Positions 43,501 to 53,494 of a stretch of DNA of 60,000 bases are shown here, piece by piece (positions within the stretch are counted from its first letter, which is position 1; the number at the start of each line of letters is the position of its first letter). Below the pieces are notes generated by a model. That model was not told the origin of the DNA and searched no databases. It was given only the letters and a program-made list of their open reading frames with translations. This stretch comes from Mesostigma viride (taxonomy: Eukaryota > Streptophyta > Mesostigmatophyceae > Mesostigmatales > Mesostigmataceae). The DNA is taken from positions 250,001 through 310,000 of the forward strand of contig RPFO01000175.1 of the NCBI GenBank assembly GCA_009746045.1, given 5' to 3'. The position numbers and the translations under genes are program-made.

Positions 43501-44639
43501 TTCTTTAACTCTGTAGGGCCCATTCTATACATAGGGGAGTGCGTAGGAACAGCACCATCTTTAATTACAACACGATGCAAAACAGGACGCGGAGGAGGGT
43601 ATGAGGGGGTCTTTTCTTCAAAGACCTTAGAGGAATCAATAACAGCCATGTAGCGGGCTAACTCCGTTTTGTCAAACCCTACTCCTATTGCATTGGGTTT
43701 ATCAGGATCTACTCCCACATTATTAATAGGTATTTCTTGTATTTCCAATTGGAGGAACATACATAATAAATATCCGTTTTCCTTTAGTTCTGCTCGTAAT
43801 TGATCTTTAGTCATTATGACATCAGATATACTACGCCTAGGAGGAGGCTGAGGAGGAGGCGGAGGAGTAATATCCACCAAGGAAAGATTTTCTACCTTAT
43901 AGTGTCGTTCGGGCACCCAATAAGAATTGTCAGGGAACCAGATAACCATAGTGTCATAATTAATAGTGATTTTGTGGTCTTGATGCCAATCTAAGCCCAA
44001 CAATATATCCGCAGTCGTTATAGGACCTATGGTCGCCACCAATTTAATCTGGCGACCCTGAATGAGGAGTGGTAAGGATACAGTCCCAGGAGAGTGACTG
44101 GTGCGACCATCAGCATAGTGTACAGTCACTGGAGAGGCATGAGGGGTAGATACTAATCCTAGTCTCCTAACAAGGGCCTCACTTACAAAGGAGCTGGCAG
44201 CCCCACTATCTACGAGGACAGAAACATTGAGGATATCATGAGGACGCAGAAAAGGGTCTACCACGGTAGTAGGAACGGTATTAGGCCACCATTTAGAAAC
44301 ATCAAAGGACGCACACGCAGGGGTGCAGAGGATGCAGCATCCACAGTAGTGACAAAAACAGGTAAACAAAAATTTTCAGGGCTTGGGGTACTAGCTGAGG
44401 ACCTGACCAGGCTACCCCCTGCTGACAGGTCTACTGTTTTCCCTCCCCCCTCACATCATCCAAGGGAACGAACCCTGGAGGAAACCCTGGTGAGAAGGCC
44501 ATTGCTGGAGAATCACGCGGGTATTGAGAGGGGACGGCATCCTGATCAGAATGGGGATTCACTAAGGAGCCTGTCTGTACAGCATTTAACCTAGAGGGTT
44601 GAGGAGCAGAAGAGGAACGACCAGAGGGTGGGCGAAGGG
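43497..44639 (-). pseudogene. Gypsy-2 protease region and RT start
   Basis: The minus-strand frame 44369-43497 has the aspartic protease (VLVDSGAASSFVSEALVRRL, TADILLGLDWH), a Pro-rich spacer and the conserved pre-RT segment (FEEKTPSYPPPRPVLHRVVI...MYRMGPTELK), then a frame break. The 44370-44639 part upstream reads in other frames as a Gag-Pol linker. Copia-C (TSD GAGAG at 44640-44644) separates it from gag. Confidence 0.8.
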
Positions 44640-44644
44640 GAGAG

Positions 44645-44989
44645 AGTTGAGTAACTCTAGAGCCCTAGGATCTGGCTCTAAGTTCCCCATGTCCGTCCGC
44701 ACGCCTTCCGCTAGCGTCCGCTAAGCCGCCGGCTATAATCCGGCGGTCCGATGCGGTCGACCGGTCTAAGGGCGGCGCCTAGGGCCGGCGCCACCTAGGC
44801 CCCAGTCCGGGGCCTTATCCGGGTCGGTACGGACAGCTAGCTTGTCCCACGGTTACGGCTAACCGGATAGGGTTTGCTGGCTAAGACATAAACCAGTGGT
44901 GGGCCAGCTCCGACAGCAGTTCTCTGTGTTCACCTTATCCCAAGCTCAACGTGACCGACCGCCACAGCTGAGCCGGTCGGGCTTTAACT
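44645..44989 (+). repeat. Copia-C 5' LTR
   Basis: Starts AGTTGAGTAACTC and ends GGGCTTTAACT. It is GC-rich with many short inverted repeats, such as GCCGCCGG...CCGGCGG and GGCGCCTAGGGCCGGCG. Confidence 0.92.
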
Positions 44990-45008
44990 TGTATTCATAA
45001 AAATCCCG

Positions 45009-46200
45009 ATGGCTTCCGGTACACGGAGCCGCACGGGCGAACACACAGATACGCCAAGTGGCGAGGCCGCAGGGACCGTCCTGCCACGCTTTAGTGCGGA
45101 CGAGGCCACGAGGTTGATGCAAACCCTCGTGGCGCAACCTGAACTGGCCAAGCAGTTCAAGCATCTGATGCTTGCTGCTGACGATGCACTGAATCGCGGC
45201 CCTCTCAAGCAAACGGAGGTGCCCGCGGATCTACCTGCCGACTATACGGCGGACGACGCAGCAGATTTTCTAGCTGCTCTCAAGCGTCTGCGCGATGGAC
45301 GCGCAGACAAAGATTCGGAGCTGATTGGCAAGTTCCGTGCAGTATTCTGCAGTACAACAAAGCACCCAAACATTGCCAATCTAGTTCGCATTGCGGACGA
45401 CAACAAACAAACCTGGGAAGTTTTTTACAACGGTCTAGATGCCCACTTGTCGCGGTCTAAGGAAGAGGCCGACGAGCAAGCCTTCAATGACTTCGAGGGC
45501 TATGCAGTTAATAAGGCAAATTTGCCCGGGGCTGCACGTGATTTCCAGGTCTTCGTGCACAAGCACAAGCTGCTAGATACTCTCAAGCCCATTTTCCTGT
45601 GCAATCGATTTCTCAAGAAATGCGACCTGTCGTCGGATGTGCATCTGACCATAGCGACGGAACTCAAAAAGAAGAGTGCTGTCAGTTTCGACGAGGGCAT
45701 GCTGTATTTATCTCATGCTTCAAGAGTGCGCAGTCCAAGCCGGCTGCCTCGGCTGCTCTGCCATCCCTGCGCAAGGTGGATGCCGGCGCGTCTTCTTCTT
45801 CAGGCGCAGAGGCTCCAATTACGCGGTCGGAGCTTACGGCCATCCTGAAAAAGGTCGTCGGCCACGGCAACAACGGGGGCCAGCGAGGGCGCAAGCGCGG
45901 GCATGGTGGCGACGCCAAGCAGGGTGATCATCCCCCGGCCAAGCGGCAGCAGGGGGCGTCTACTGACCGCAAGCAACGCTGTGAGCGCTGCTTCGGACGT
46001 CGCCATGTCCGGGATGACTGCCGAGTTCGCCCGGACCTGGAGCTCGAGGACAACCTTTGCCGCAAGTGCCACGACGTTCTGCGTGGTCACAGCGTGGAGG
46101 CGTGCAAGGCCAAGCGCATCGTCGTCCACGGCACACGCGAGGAGTGGGCAGAGCGACGGGCAGCACGAAAGTCAGGTGAGAGCACGCTCGATACCCCTTC
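45009..46200 (+). pseudogene. Copia-C Gag, one frameshift
   Basis: The ATG lies 19 bases after the LTR. A capsid-like helical region (TRLMQTLVAQPELAKQFKHL, TWEVFYNGLDAHLSRSKEEA, LTIATELKKKSAVSFDEGML) is followed by a frame change near 45700, a basic linker, and two zinc knuckles: CERCFGRRHVRDDC and CRKCHDVLRGHSVEAC. Copia-A and Copia-B have one knuckle. The helical region aligns with Copia-B Gag from the TW-FL-GL motif onward. Confidence 0.8.
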
Positions 46201-47790
46201 TTTTGCTCAATGCGTCACGCTGAACCGGGCCGTCGTAGAGCCTGACGTCGTTCCTAAAAGCAACGTGACTGCATCCTCTGTCTCATTCCGTGATGTGCTC
46301 ACGCAATCCGTTGATGCTGCTCTGGCTCTGTCGCGCCAGGATCACGTGCTTCCTGAGCACGGGTCTACAATGCGTGACCTAAGCAATGTGGTGTCTTCTA
46401 GGTCGGGTGTGTACAACGCCGAGCGACCAAGCACTACTGCAGCACCCCAGCTAGATACTGGGGCGGTTGGGCCTATGAGGAATGTTGTGACAGTGCAAGA
46501 GAATGCTGGGCGGGCAGATGTTCTCGGTACACACCACCCTAGTGTGGATCTTCACATTGGCAAGGTGCTCACACGGGCGGCCTTTCGTGCAGCCTCTGAA
46601 GCTGCCCAGTTAGCCAATGTCACTACCCCAGTAGTCACCCCACCTGTTGAGAATCCTGACAATGCCACTGCACCTCAGGCTGTCACCCTGAAACTGTTAG
46701 CATACCAGATGCACCGTGCATACGGGCATGAGGCCCAAGCCGAGGTAGAGGGGGCACACATGTTAGGGGCACCTTTATACAACGAGCTGAAGAATGTGCG
46801 TGCTCAGTGTCCTGCCTGCATCAAGATCAGGAAGAAGTCGCGTAGGCGGCATGCCAAGACTCCACCCTTGGAGCGAGGGTACCTTGTGGGGGATGTCATG
46901 CACATGGAAGGGGGGGACACCTATTTCATAGTCAAGGATAGGTTCAGCAAGGCCACCTACATTGAGCCGCTGCCCACATGTTTGAGGCTGACCTGCACAG
47001 GGCTATCAAGATCAGCCTGGCTTTCTTTCATCCCGTAGTGGAGCTCATGCTAGACCAGCAGTTCCGCTGTGTGCAAGGTTTGCCGGGGATGGAGGCCGTG
47101 GTCATCGTGGGGCGTGAGGATCACGGCAATATGGGCATGATAGATCGCACTGTAAGCTATGTCAAGACTGTGGCAGCCAAGCGACAGGATAACCCACATG
47201 GCAAATCCTACGCGGTCAAGACGGCGTGGTGCAAGGAGCTCATGCATGTGTGCAACCATAGGCACGTGCTTGATGTCAAGGGCTTTGGGCTAGTCACGCC
47301 TCGGGGGCTGTCAGCGGGCACCTACTCACCCGAGGTAGTAGAGGCATACCAACAGCATCTACAGGATACCGCCGCCAAGCTGCGGCTCAAGGATGCCACG
47401 CTGCCTGATTTGTCTAGCGCTTTTGAGGTCGGGCAGTTGGTCATGTTCCACAAGGAGAGCTCGCCCAGCGGCAAACGGGGCACCATGCAGGGGCCTGGGG
47501 CCATCACAAAGTTAGACTGGCCGCTGCGGGTCATAGACATAGAGTGGAATGATCGGGTGTATAGGGTACCATGGGCATCGGTGGCAGGCTATAAGCAAGG
47601 GGATAGCATGGAGAGTGAGCTGGCAGCCAACAGGGCACTGGGGTGGGTAGTGAAGGATAATGCGCCTGTCGTAGCATCTGAGGTGGTACCCCACGGGTCG
47701 CTCCCAGGGGCAGACACAGCTACACCCCCCCCTCCCCTGGGCCCCAATATGACCCCGTGGATGGGTGGGATGAGGATGGGGTGGGTTTGA
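46200..47790 (+). pseudogene. Copia-C integrase, one frameshift
   Basis: After a linker, a pre-integrase zinc region (HRAYGHEAQAEVEG...CPACIKIRKKS) leads to GDVMHMEGG with the first Asp and KDRFSKATYIEPLP. The frame shifts near 46980 and resumes with VELMLDQQF (likely second Asp), HGNMGMIDRTV where an Asp stands at the place of the catalytic Glu, and a C-terminal domain (MFHKESSPSGKRGTM...YRVPWASV). The frame shifts again near 47730-47760 at a C-rich run before the pol frame. Gag and integrase are read in one frame between 45700 and 46980, with no protease between them. Confidence 0.75.
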
Positions 47791-50075
47791 CGGGACCTAG
47801 TGCACGTAGTGACTCACCTCCTGTGCTAGCCACGGATAATGTGGGAGGCCCGCCTAGCGTGGCCTCGCCGGAGGGTCAGGGTCCTGCCCATGCGCCTCGC
47901 CCACCTAGGGACCTGGCTTCAACGGTCACGGCCTTGTGGCGTGCTCAGGCGCTTAAAGCGAAAGCTGCATCAGGGGTGGCTCAGGTCAAAACTCTCTCAC
48001 AGGGGGTCAGGCCGGTTAAGTCAGCCTTGTTTCCTACGTGTAGACCGTGGCAGCTGGTGGCTGTGGACACGCAAGCATCCGTGTCTATTATCTCTCGTCG
48101 GGCAGCCACCCTGTATCCAGTGCTAGAGTCGCCGTACAAATCGGTGACCGACTTTGCAGGCACTTCGGCATATCAAGTTACCGGGATGGTGGTGCTGCCG
48201 GTGTTGGGCATTGACACGCCGTTTCACGTCGTGGATGGCTACGAGGATGTGGCCTTGCTGGGCGAACCTTTCGTATCATACCCGGGGTTCTCAGTGTCCG
48301 CTGACTTGCTGTCAGTCGCGGGGGTGGGCAGCATCCCGCTTCGCGAGTACCACGCTCCATTGGGGGTGGTGGTCGGGCAGCCCGGCGTCGTGCGGCGCTT
48401 ACCGATGGCGGCGTTTTCCACACCGCCGCTCGTCCAGTCCATCATTCAGCCTCAGGATTGGCACCCGCGCAGCTTCGGCCTCCACTCACACTCACTGGCG
48501 GCGGATAGCCCTGTGACGTGGGAGCAACTTGTCCTGGACTGTCAAGATCCTCTCAAGTTTGCTTTGTGGCGCGACGCGTTCATTCGAGCCAAGGAGCAGT
48601 GGCGAGAGCGCGAGGTCTACCGAGGATTGGAGAGTGTGCCAGCCGGGGCCACGCGGTTGCGGTTGAAGTTCGTGCTCACCTACAAGCCGGACGAGACCAA
48701 CTCTTCGGTGGTGTTCCGGGTAAGGCCCGTGGTCACGGAGACGAAGGGGTCCTCCCCGCTGGACGCCAAGGATCTTTATACCCCTGGGCTCAACCATGTT
48801 TCGCATCGGCTACTGACGGTCATCTACTTGGGCAAGCGGAACGCGGGCAAGGACTACGGGATGTGGTGCGGTGACTTTCAGCGGGCATTCCTCCACAGCG
48901 ACGCTGGGGTCGCGCAGCAAACATGGCAAGGCACCCGCTACGTGGTGAAGGTCCCGGTGGTCTGGCAGGATGGCACCATTGGCAGCGAGTATATCGAGCT
49001 GTTGACAGGGGTGGAGGGGCTGCAGAGCTCTCCCATCATCTTCCGCATTTCCGCGGAGGAGGTCTTGCAGAGCTTAGGGGCCACGTACCATCGCGCGGAT
49101 CCTAACTTCTTTGTGGTCCCCACCGGCGTCCCTGGCGAGCCAGCCCTCTTCGTGTGGCATGGCGATGACTTCAAGCTGGTGGCACCTCGCACCTTTGCTA
49201 CCCAGTTTCTTGCTGCAGTGGCGGCTAAGTTTCCCCTGGGCAGGGCGGTGGATCATGAGGAGGGTAAACCCGTGGTGTTTTGCGGCGTGCAGTCTACGTT
49301 GCAGCGGGATTCGCGTTCTGGCGAATGGGTCATGCACATGCAGGATAGCCGCAACTATGTGGTTGACCTGCTGGCCGACCTCCCGTCCCCGCTGTTGGCA
49401 ACCCATGGGCCCTCGGTTAAGGGCAAGCTCGGGTGGTTGGCGGACACGGTGGCACCTGATTTGGCGGTGCTCGCTCGCCTGCCCGATGATGTGCTGGAAG
49501 GACTAGGGTCCATTCATGTTCGGCGGCAGCTGGCCATGACGCCCGGCATTGTGCTTCGTGGGCTCGATTGCTCACAGCCGGTGCACCTCGAGATAGTGAC
49601 GGATGCTAATCTAGAGACGCGCACAGTCAGCCAAGTGCGGGCCCGCATGGGGGCACTGTTCTTTATCAGCAATGAGGGACAGCCTGGCATGTTGTTAGAT
49701 TGGTACTCGCGCTTGCACAGCCGCATTGCCACTAGCCCCAACACGGCTGAATGCCGGGGCATTGTTTCAGCTATCTCACATGGCATGTGGCTGCGGTACT
49801 TGCTGGGTTGGGTATTTGGCTCGTGTGGGTTCACTCTTCACTGGACTAGCACGGTGCACACTGACTCACAAAGTTGTTTGGCCTTCCTTGACAATCCCTA
49901 TGCGCGGTCACAGGACGTTGATTACCTCGTACTCGCTGAGGCGGCCTCCTGCGTCACGCGTCTCCAGCACATCGCGGATGAACTCAATCCCGCGGATGCA
50001 CTCACCAAGGAGGCGCGGGAGGCTGCCCCGCAGTACGCAGTGTTGCGCAAGCGCATGACGATGCAACACCCGTGA
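47757..50075 (+). CDS. Copia-C polyprotein: retropepsin-like, RT, RNase H
   Basis: A continuous 772-residue frame. Residues about 95-200 hold the retropepsin-like domain: VDTQASVSII (DTQA at 48066-48077), TGMVVLPVLGIDTPFHVVDG and VALLGEPFVSYPG. RT has GDFQRAFLHSD, LQSSPIIFRI and HGDD (49158-49169). RNase H has IVTDANLETR, WYSRLHSRIATSPNTAECRG, VHTDSQSCLAFLDN and NPADALTK. Alignment with Copia-B is clear from the protease-like domain to the end. The first codon is uncertain, because the frame probably joins integrase through a shift at 47730-47760. Confidence 0.9.
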   Translation: MDGWDEDGVGLTGPSARSDSPPVLATDNVGGPPSVASPEGQGPAHAPRPPRDLASTVTALWRAQALKAKAASGVAQVKTLSQGVRPVKSALFPTCRPWQLVAVDTQASVSIISRRAATLYPVLESPYKSVTDFAGTSAYQVTGMVVLPVLGIDTPFHVVDGYEDVALLGEPFVSYPGFSVSADLLSVAGVGSIPLREYHAPLGVVVGQPGVVRRLPMAAFSTPPLVQSIIQPQDWHPRSFGLHSHSLAADSPVTWEQLVLDCQDPLKFALWRDAFIRAKEQWREREVYRGLESVPAGATRLRLKFVLTYKPDETNSSVVFRVRPVVTETKGSSPLDAKDLYTPGLNHVSHRLLTVIYLGKRNAGKDYGMWCGDFQRAFLHSDAGVAQQTWQGTRYVVKVPVVWQDGTIGSEYIELLTGVEGLQSSPIIFRISAEEVLQSLGATYHRADPNFFVVPTGVPGEPALFVWHGDDFKLVAPRTFATQFLAAVAAKFPLGRAVDHEEGKPVVFCGVQSTLQRDSRSGEWVMHMQDSRNYVVDLLADLPSPLLATHGPSVKGKLGWLADTVAPDLAVLARLPDDVLEGLGSIHVRRQLAMTPGIVLRGLDCSQPVHLEIVTDANLETRTVSQVRARMGALFFISNEGQPGMLLDWYSRLHSRIATSPNTAECRGIVSAISHGMWLRYLLGWVFGSCGFTLHWTSTVHTDSQSCLAFLDNPYARSQDVDYLVLAEAASCVTRLQHIADELNPADALTKEAREAAPQYAVLRKRMTMQHP

Positions 50076-50453
50076 GCCACACAGGGTTACGGCTCGGGCG
50101 CTTTATGAATACAGCCATAACTCACCCTGTGTTGCTAGCATTCACGAATATCATGGTGGTAGTTTTTTTGCTTGTCCTGACCATACCCTAGCCACGTTGG
50201 ACGGTGCCTTGGGCCCGTCGGCGGGTCACTGGTCCTAATAAATGGGTCACCTTTTGTCTGGTGGCATAGTTGTTTTTTTTCTCGATACTTATTACATCAC
50301 TATTCATGTGTGATCACAAGGGCGCGGGTCGATACCGTGGTGATTTTGACGGCCTTGAGGCCCCCTTGAGTTCCCTACCTTAGAGGGTTTTGTATGGTCT
50401 GCATTTGATGTAATTATTTTGATAATTAATCAAAGAACAAAAGAGTATGTCGG
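50076..50453 (+). other. Copia-C 3' noncoding region
   Basis: 378 bp with no gene. It includes TTTATGAATACA (50102-50113, the exact complement of the 12 bases after the 5' LTR), a GGGCGC box just before it, a T-arm-like hairpin (50323-50339), and a purine-rich stretch ending GTCGG against the LTR. Confidence 0.65.
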
Positions 50454-50798
50454 AGTTGAGTAACTCTAGAGCCCTAGGATCTGGCTCTAAGTTCCCCATG
50501 TCCGTCCGCACGCCTTCCGCTAGCGTCCGCTAAGCCGCCGGCTATAATCCGGCGGTCCGATGCGGTCGACCGGTCTAAGGGCGGCGCCTAGGGCCGGCGG
50601 CACCTAGGCCCCAGTCCGGGGCCTTATCCGGGTCGGTACGGACAGCTAGCTTGTCCCACGGTTACGGCTAACCGGATAGGGTTTGCTGGCTAAGACATAA
50701 ACCAGTGGTGGGCCAGCTCCGACAGCAGTTCTCTGTGTTCACCTTATCCCAAGCTCAACGTGACCGACCGCCATAGCTGAGCCGGTCGGGCTTTAACT
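50454..50798 (+). repeat. Copia-C 3' LTR
   Basis: Matches 44645-44989 with two differences by eye, and is followed by the duplication GAGAG (50799-50803). Confidence 0.92.
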
Positions 50799-52290
50799 GA
50801 GAGGCCCGCTGAGGAGTACGCGGAGGGCGGGCATTGGGATGAGGGGGGGCTCCAGAAAGAAACTTGGGGCACTCCCTCTTAAGATGGCCCACCTCATGAC
50901 AGTGATAACACGTGATGTGAGACACATCCAATGCAGATACATCTGTAACACAAATATCTAATTCTTCTACATATGCCTCTTCTTCTTCCGGGGTGAGGAC
51001 AAAGTTATGGACCCTAGTACGGACAGGAGCAGGAGCATACATAAAATCAGCAACACGGAGGAGATGGGTACGAACAGCAGCCAGAGGAAGGTCGCGAAAA
51101 CGATAAGCAGAAAACTGTTTCTTAACTTCACGCAAGAGGTTTTTATTAAGACCTTGCAAGAAGCGAGCACGGACTTCCGCACCCAAGAGGTCTCGAATGC
51201 GTACCATCTGGGCATCAAATTCGCGTTGATATTCCCTATAAGTTTTATTGCCTTGCTCAAGGGATCCAAAGCTAAGGCGTTCTTGCCAATCAGCGTCTGG
51301 AGGCACTACATGATTTTCCAATCTCCTAAACAATTCTGCTACTGAGTTAGGGTATGCATGTGACGCGAGGGACTCACATTGAATAAGGGTGACAAGGGCA
51401 GGAGCCACACACGTGGTAAGGTAATGAGGGACAAGAACAACATCAGGAAGTTTCCACCTATAATACTGTTCCCAGGAGGCCGTCTGCTGAGTGAGGAGCA
51501 TAAGGAAGGTGAAAAACTGCTGAGGGGTGGAACTGGTATCTAACTTAGGCACACTAGTAAAGGTGGGAAGGGGAGGGGGCTTAGATGCACGAGAAGGATC
51601 AGTTTTATCCATAGGCCCACTCTTTTCCACAGGCACATACTCAGGCAGTAACCAATTATGAGGAGCAGGATAGGTCTTAGGAAGAGGACGTGGGGGCGCC
51701 ACAGAGTCAGGTTGGTGACCCGAGGTGTGAGGAACAGTATAGGCTTCTCTCATTGTGGAATAGGAAAAATGATCATAGTTTTTATCATGGAGAGGCATGG
51801 TGCTAAAATCCTGATTAATCTCTAATTCTGCTACACGCGACGGGAATTGGGCTGCTTCATAGGCCGTATCAGGGTATGCCCAGGAAGCAGGAGGATGTGT
51901 AGGAATGGCAGTAGGATACCCAGTAGGGCCCACAGGAGCGAGACTACGTACACCACGAGGGGCTGACACCTGAGGAGCCTGAGAGGGTACAGACACAGAG
52001 GGATTCCCAGCATTACCAGGAGGAATAGCAGAGGATGGGGCAGTAGCCCTAGTACGCGCCTCAAACGTAGGAGGAGGAATAATAGGTGAACGGTGAAAGG
52101 ACGGAGTAGAGGGAGTACTGTCAGAACGTACACTCTGAGACGGAGGAGTCAAGTGATGGACAGTGTCCAAGGAATCACGTCTATTACCCATAGCCAACTG
52201 AGGAGTACCAGAATTAACACCAGGAGTAACACCTGAGGAACGTTGGTTAATGGGAGACATACCCCCACCAAGAGACGGTTGAGAGGACAT
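50799..52290 (-). CDS. Gypsy-2 Gag, cut at the C-terminus by Copia-C
   Basis: The minus-strand frame starts at 52290. A Ser/Pro/Thr-rich N-terminal region precedes the Gag domain (about 235-420; SVAELFRRLENHVVPPDADW, GNKTYREYQREFDAQMVRIR, FLQGLNKNLLREVKKQF) and a zinc knuckle, CYHCHEVGHLKREC, about 40 residues before the Copia-C junction. The last residues of the open frame (after ASQ) come from the Copia-C LTR. It has the same layout and a similar knuckle to Gypsy-1 Gag. Confidence 0.9.
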
Positions 52291-53481
52291 GTTTGAGGTG
52301 CAAAGGAAAGAAATACACTGGACGAGGAAAAGTTAAAAAGCTGAACAAGGATAAGATAAAAATCTGGTCAAGGACCGAATAAAAATCTGACCACAACTAA
52401 AATAAAATCAGATCAAGGATAAAAGAAAATCAGGTCAAAAAGAAAATAAATTCAGGTCAAATGGGGCATGACCAAAACAACAAAGGGAAGCGGCATCCAC
52501 TTTAGCAAGGAAAAAGGAAAGAACAATCTAGCTCACTCCTTCTTGGTCACGGTGATTGACAAGGAACCAAATTCCACGGTAAGAGGGGTTTCAATAGAGG
52601 AGGAAGAAGACCCACGTTCACGGGTAGGAGAAGGTAAAGGAGTAAGGAAGCTGTCAGGGATATGAGGAGGAGAATTATCTGCAGTGGGAATTTCAGGAGG
52701 AGGACGTGTAGGGCGAGAATGGAGTCCTATGTCGGTTTGACTATACCAAAGGCAAAACTGTTGTGCTTCTTCAAAGAGGTGAAACTTCCTATATCTAAGA
52801 ACAGGAACAGAGGAATTATTAATCACGGAACGGGCATCAGCTCAAGAAAGGAAAATACAAGACCAAGAAGAGGTGATGACCGCATAGTATTTAGCACGGC
52901 TATTATTACTAGAGGAACTGGAACGAGGACGGTTAGAAAAACGCTGGCGCCCAGCACCCTGCATGGTACGTACCTTGTTTAGGTGACTCTGAGGGACTAG
53001 ACTTTACAGTAGGTGTAGGCTCGGCTGTCGTTGCCGGATCTGAAGGCAGAATCCAGAAAGTAGACGAGGAAGCCAGCACCGGTTTATATGTGAGCAGGCG
53101 GCTCAAGGCTCTGCACGAGAAATCATCTAAAGAAACGCAGCAGCAAGCACGGAAAAGAGGTGGAGTCTTCCGAGACGCTAATCGTCTCGCTAAACGGCAC
53201 AACGGAACCGGCCAACCCGGCACTATCTAACGTCAAACAGCACCCAGCAAGGAAATGCACACACAGAAGGAAGAGAAAAAGAAACTATCTACGTGAGGAG
53301 TCATCCGCTTTGAGCAGGTCTAACTTCTAAGCAGGGCGTGTCCCGGATCGGGCAGCACTACCCCCCTAGCTTGCAGGCGACCCGCCCCTTACCTGTCAAG
53401 AGGATGTCTTCTTCTGTGCCCTGGCCGCGGAAGGCCTCTGGCGTATAGTGCTGCAAGGGAGCTTCGTCGCGTCTACCTAAA
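52291..53481 (-). other. Gypsy-2 leader, about 1.2 kb
   Basis: A long stretch between the primer site and gag. It contains minus-strand frames of 96-97 codons (52933-53223, 52533-52826, and one that starts in the LTR and ends at 53358), none with a recognisable domain. An AT-rich repetitive part (52330-52470, AAAATCTGGTCAAGGA-like units) lies just upstream of gag. Confidence 0.5.
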
Positions 53482-53493
53482 CCTCCGCTACCA
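53482..53493 (-). promoter_or_regulatory. Gypsy-2 primer-binding site
   Basis: The minus strand reads TGGTAGCGGAGG one base after the LTR end ...GTAACA. Many initiator-Met tRNAs end in a similar ...TACCA, so a tRNA of that kind is a possible primer. Confidence 0.75.
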
Positions 53494-53494
53494 T

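Larger units (their letters stand above)
44645..50798 (+). mobile_element. Copia-C: Copia-like retrotransposon nested in Gypsy-2
   Basis: 345-bp LTRs (44645-44989, 50454-50798) with AGTT...AACT ends, flanked by GAGAG (44640-44644 and 50799-50803). Two LTR differences are seen by eye. Total 6154 bp. Plus-strand order: LTR, gag, integrase, retropepsin-like domain, RT, RNase H, short 3' noncoding region, LTR. It has no ORF0. It is more distant from Copia-A and Copia-B than they are from each other. Confidence 0.92.
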
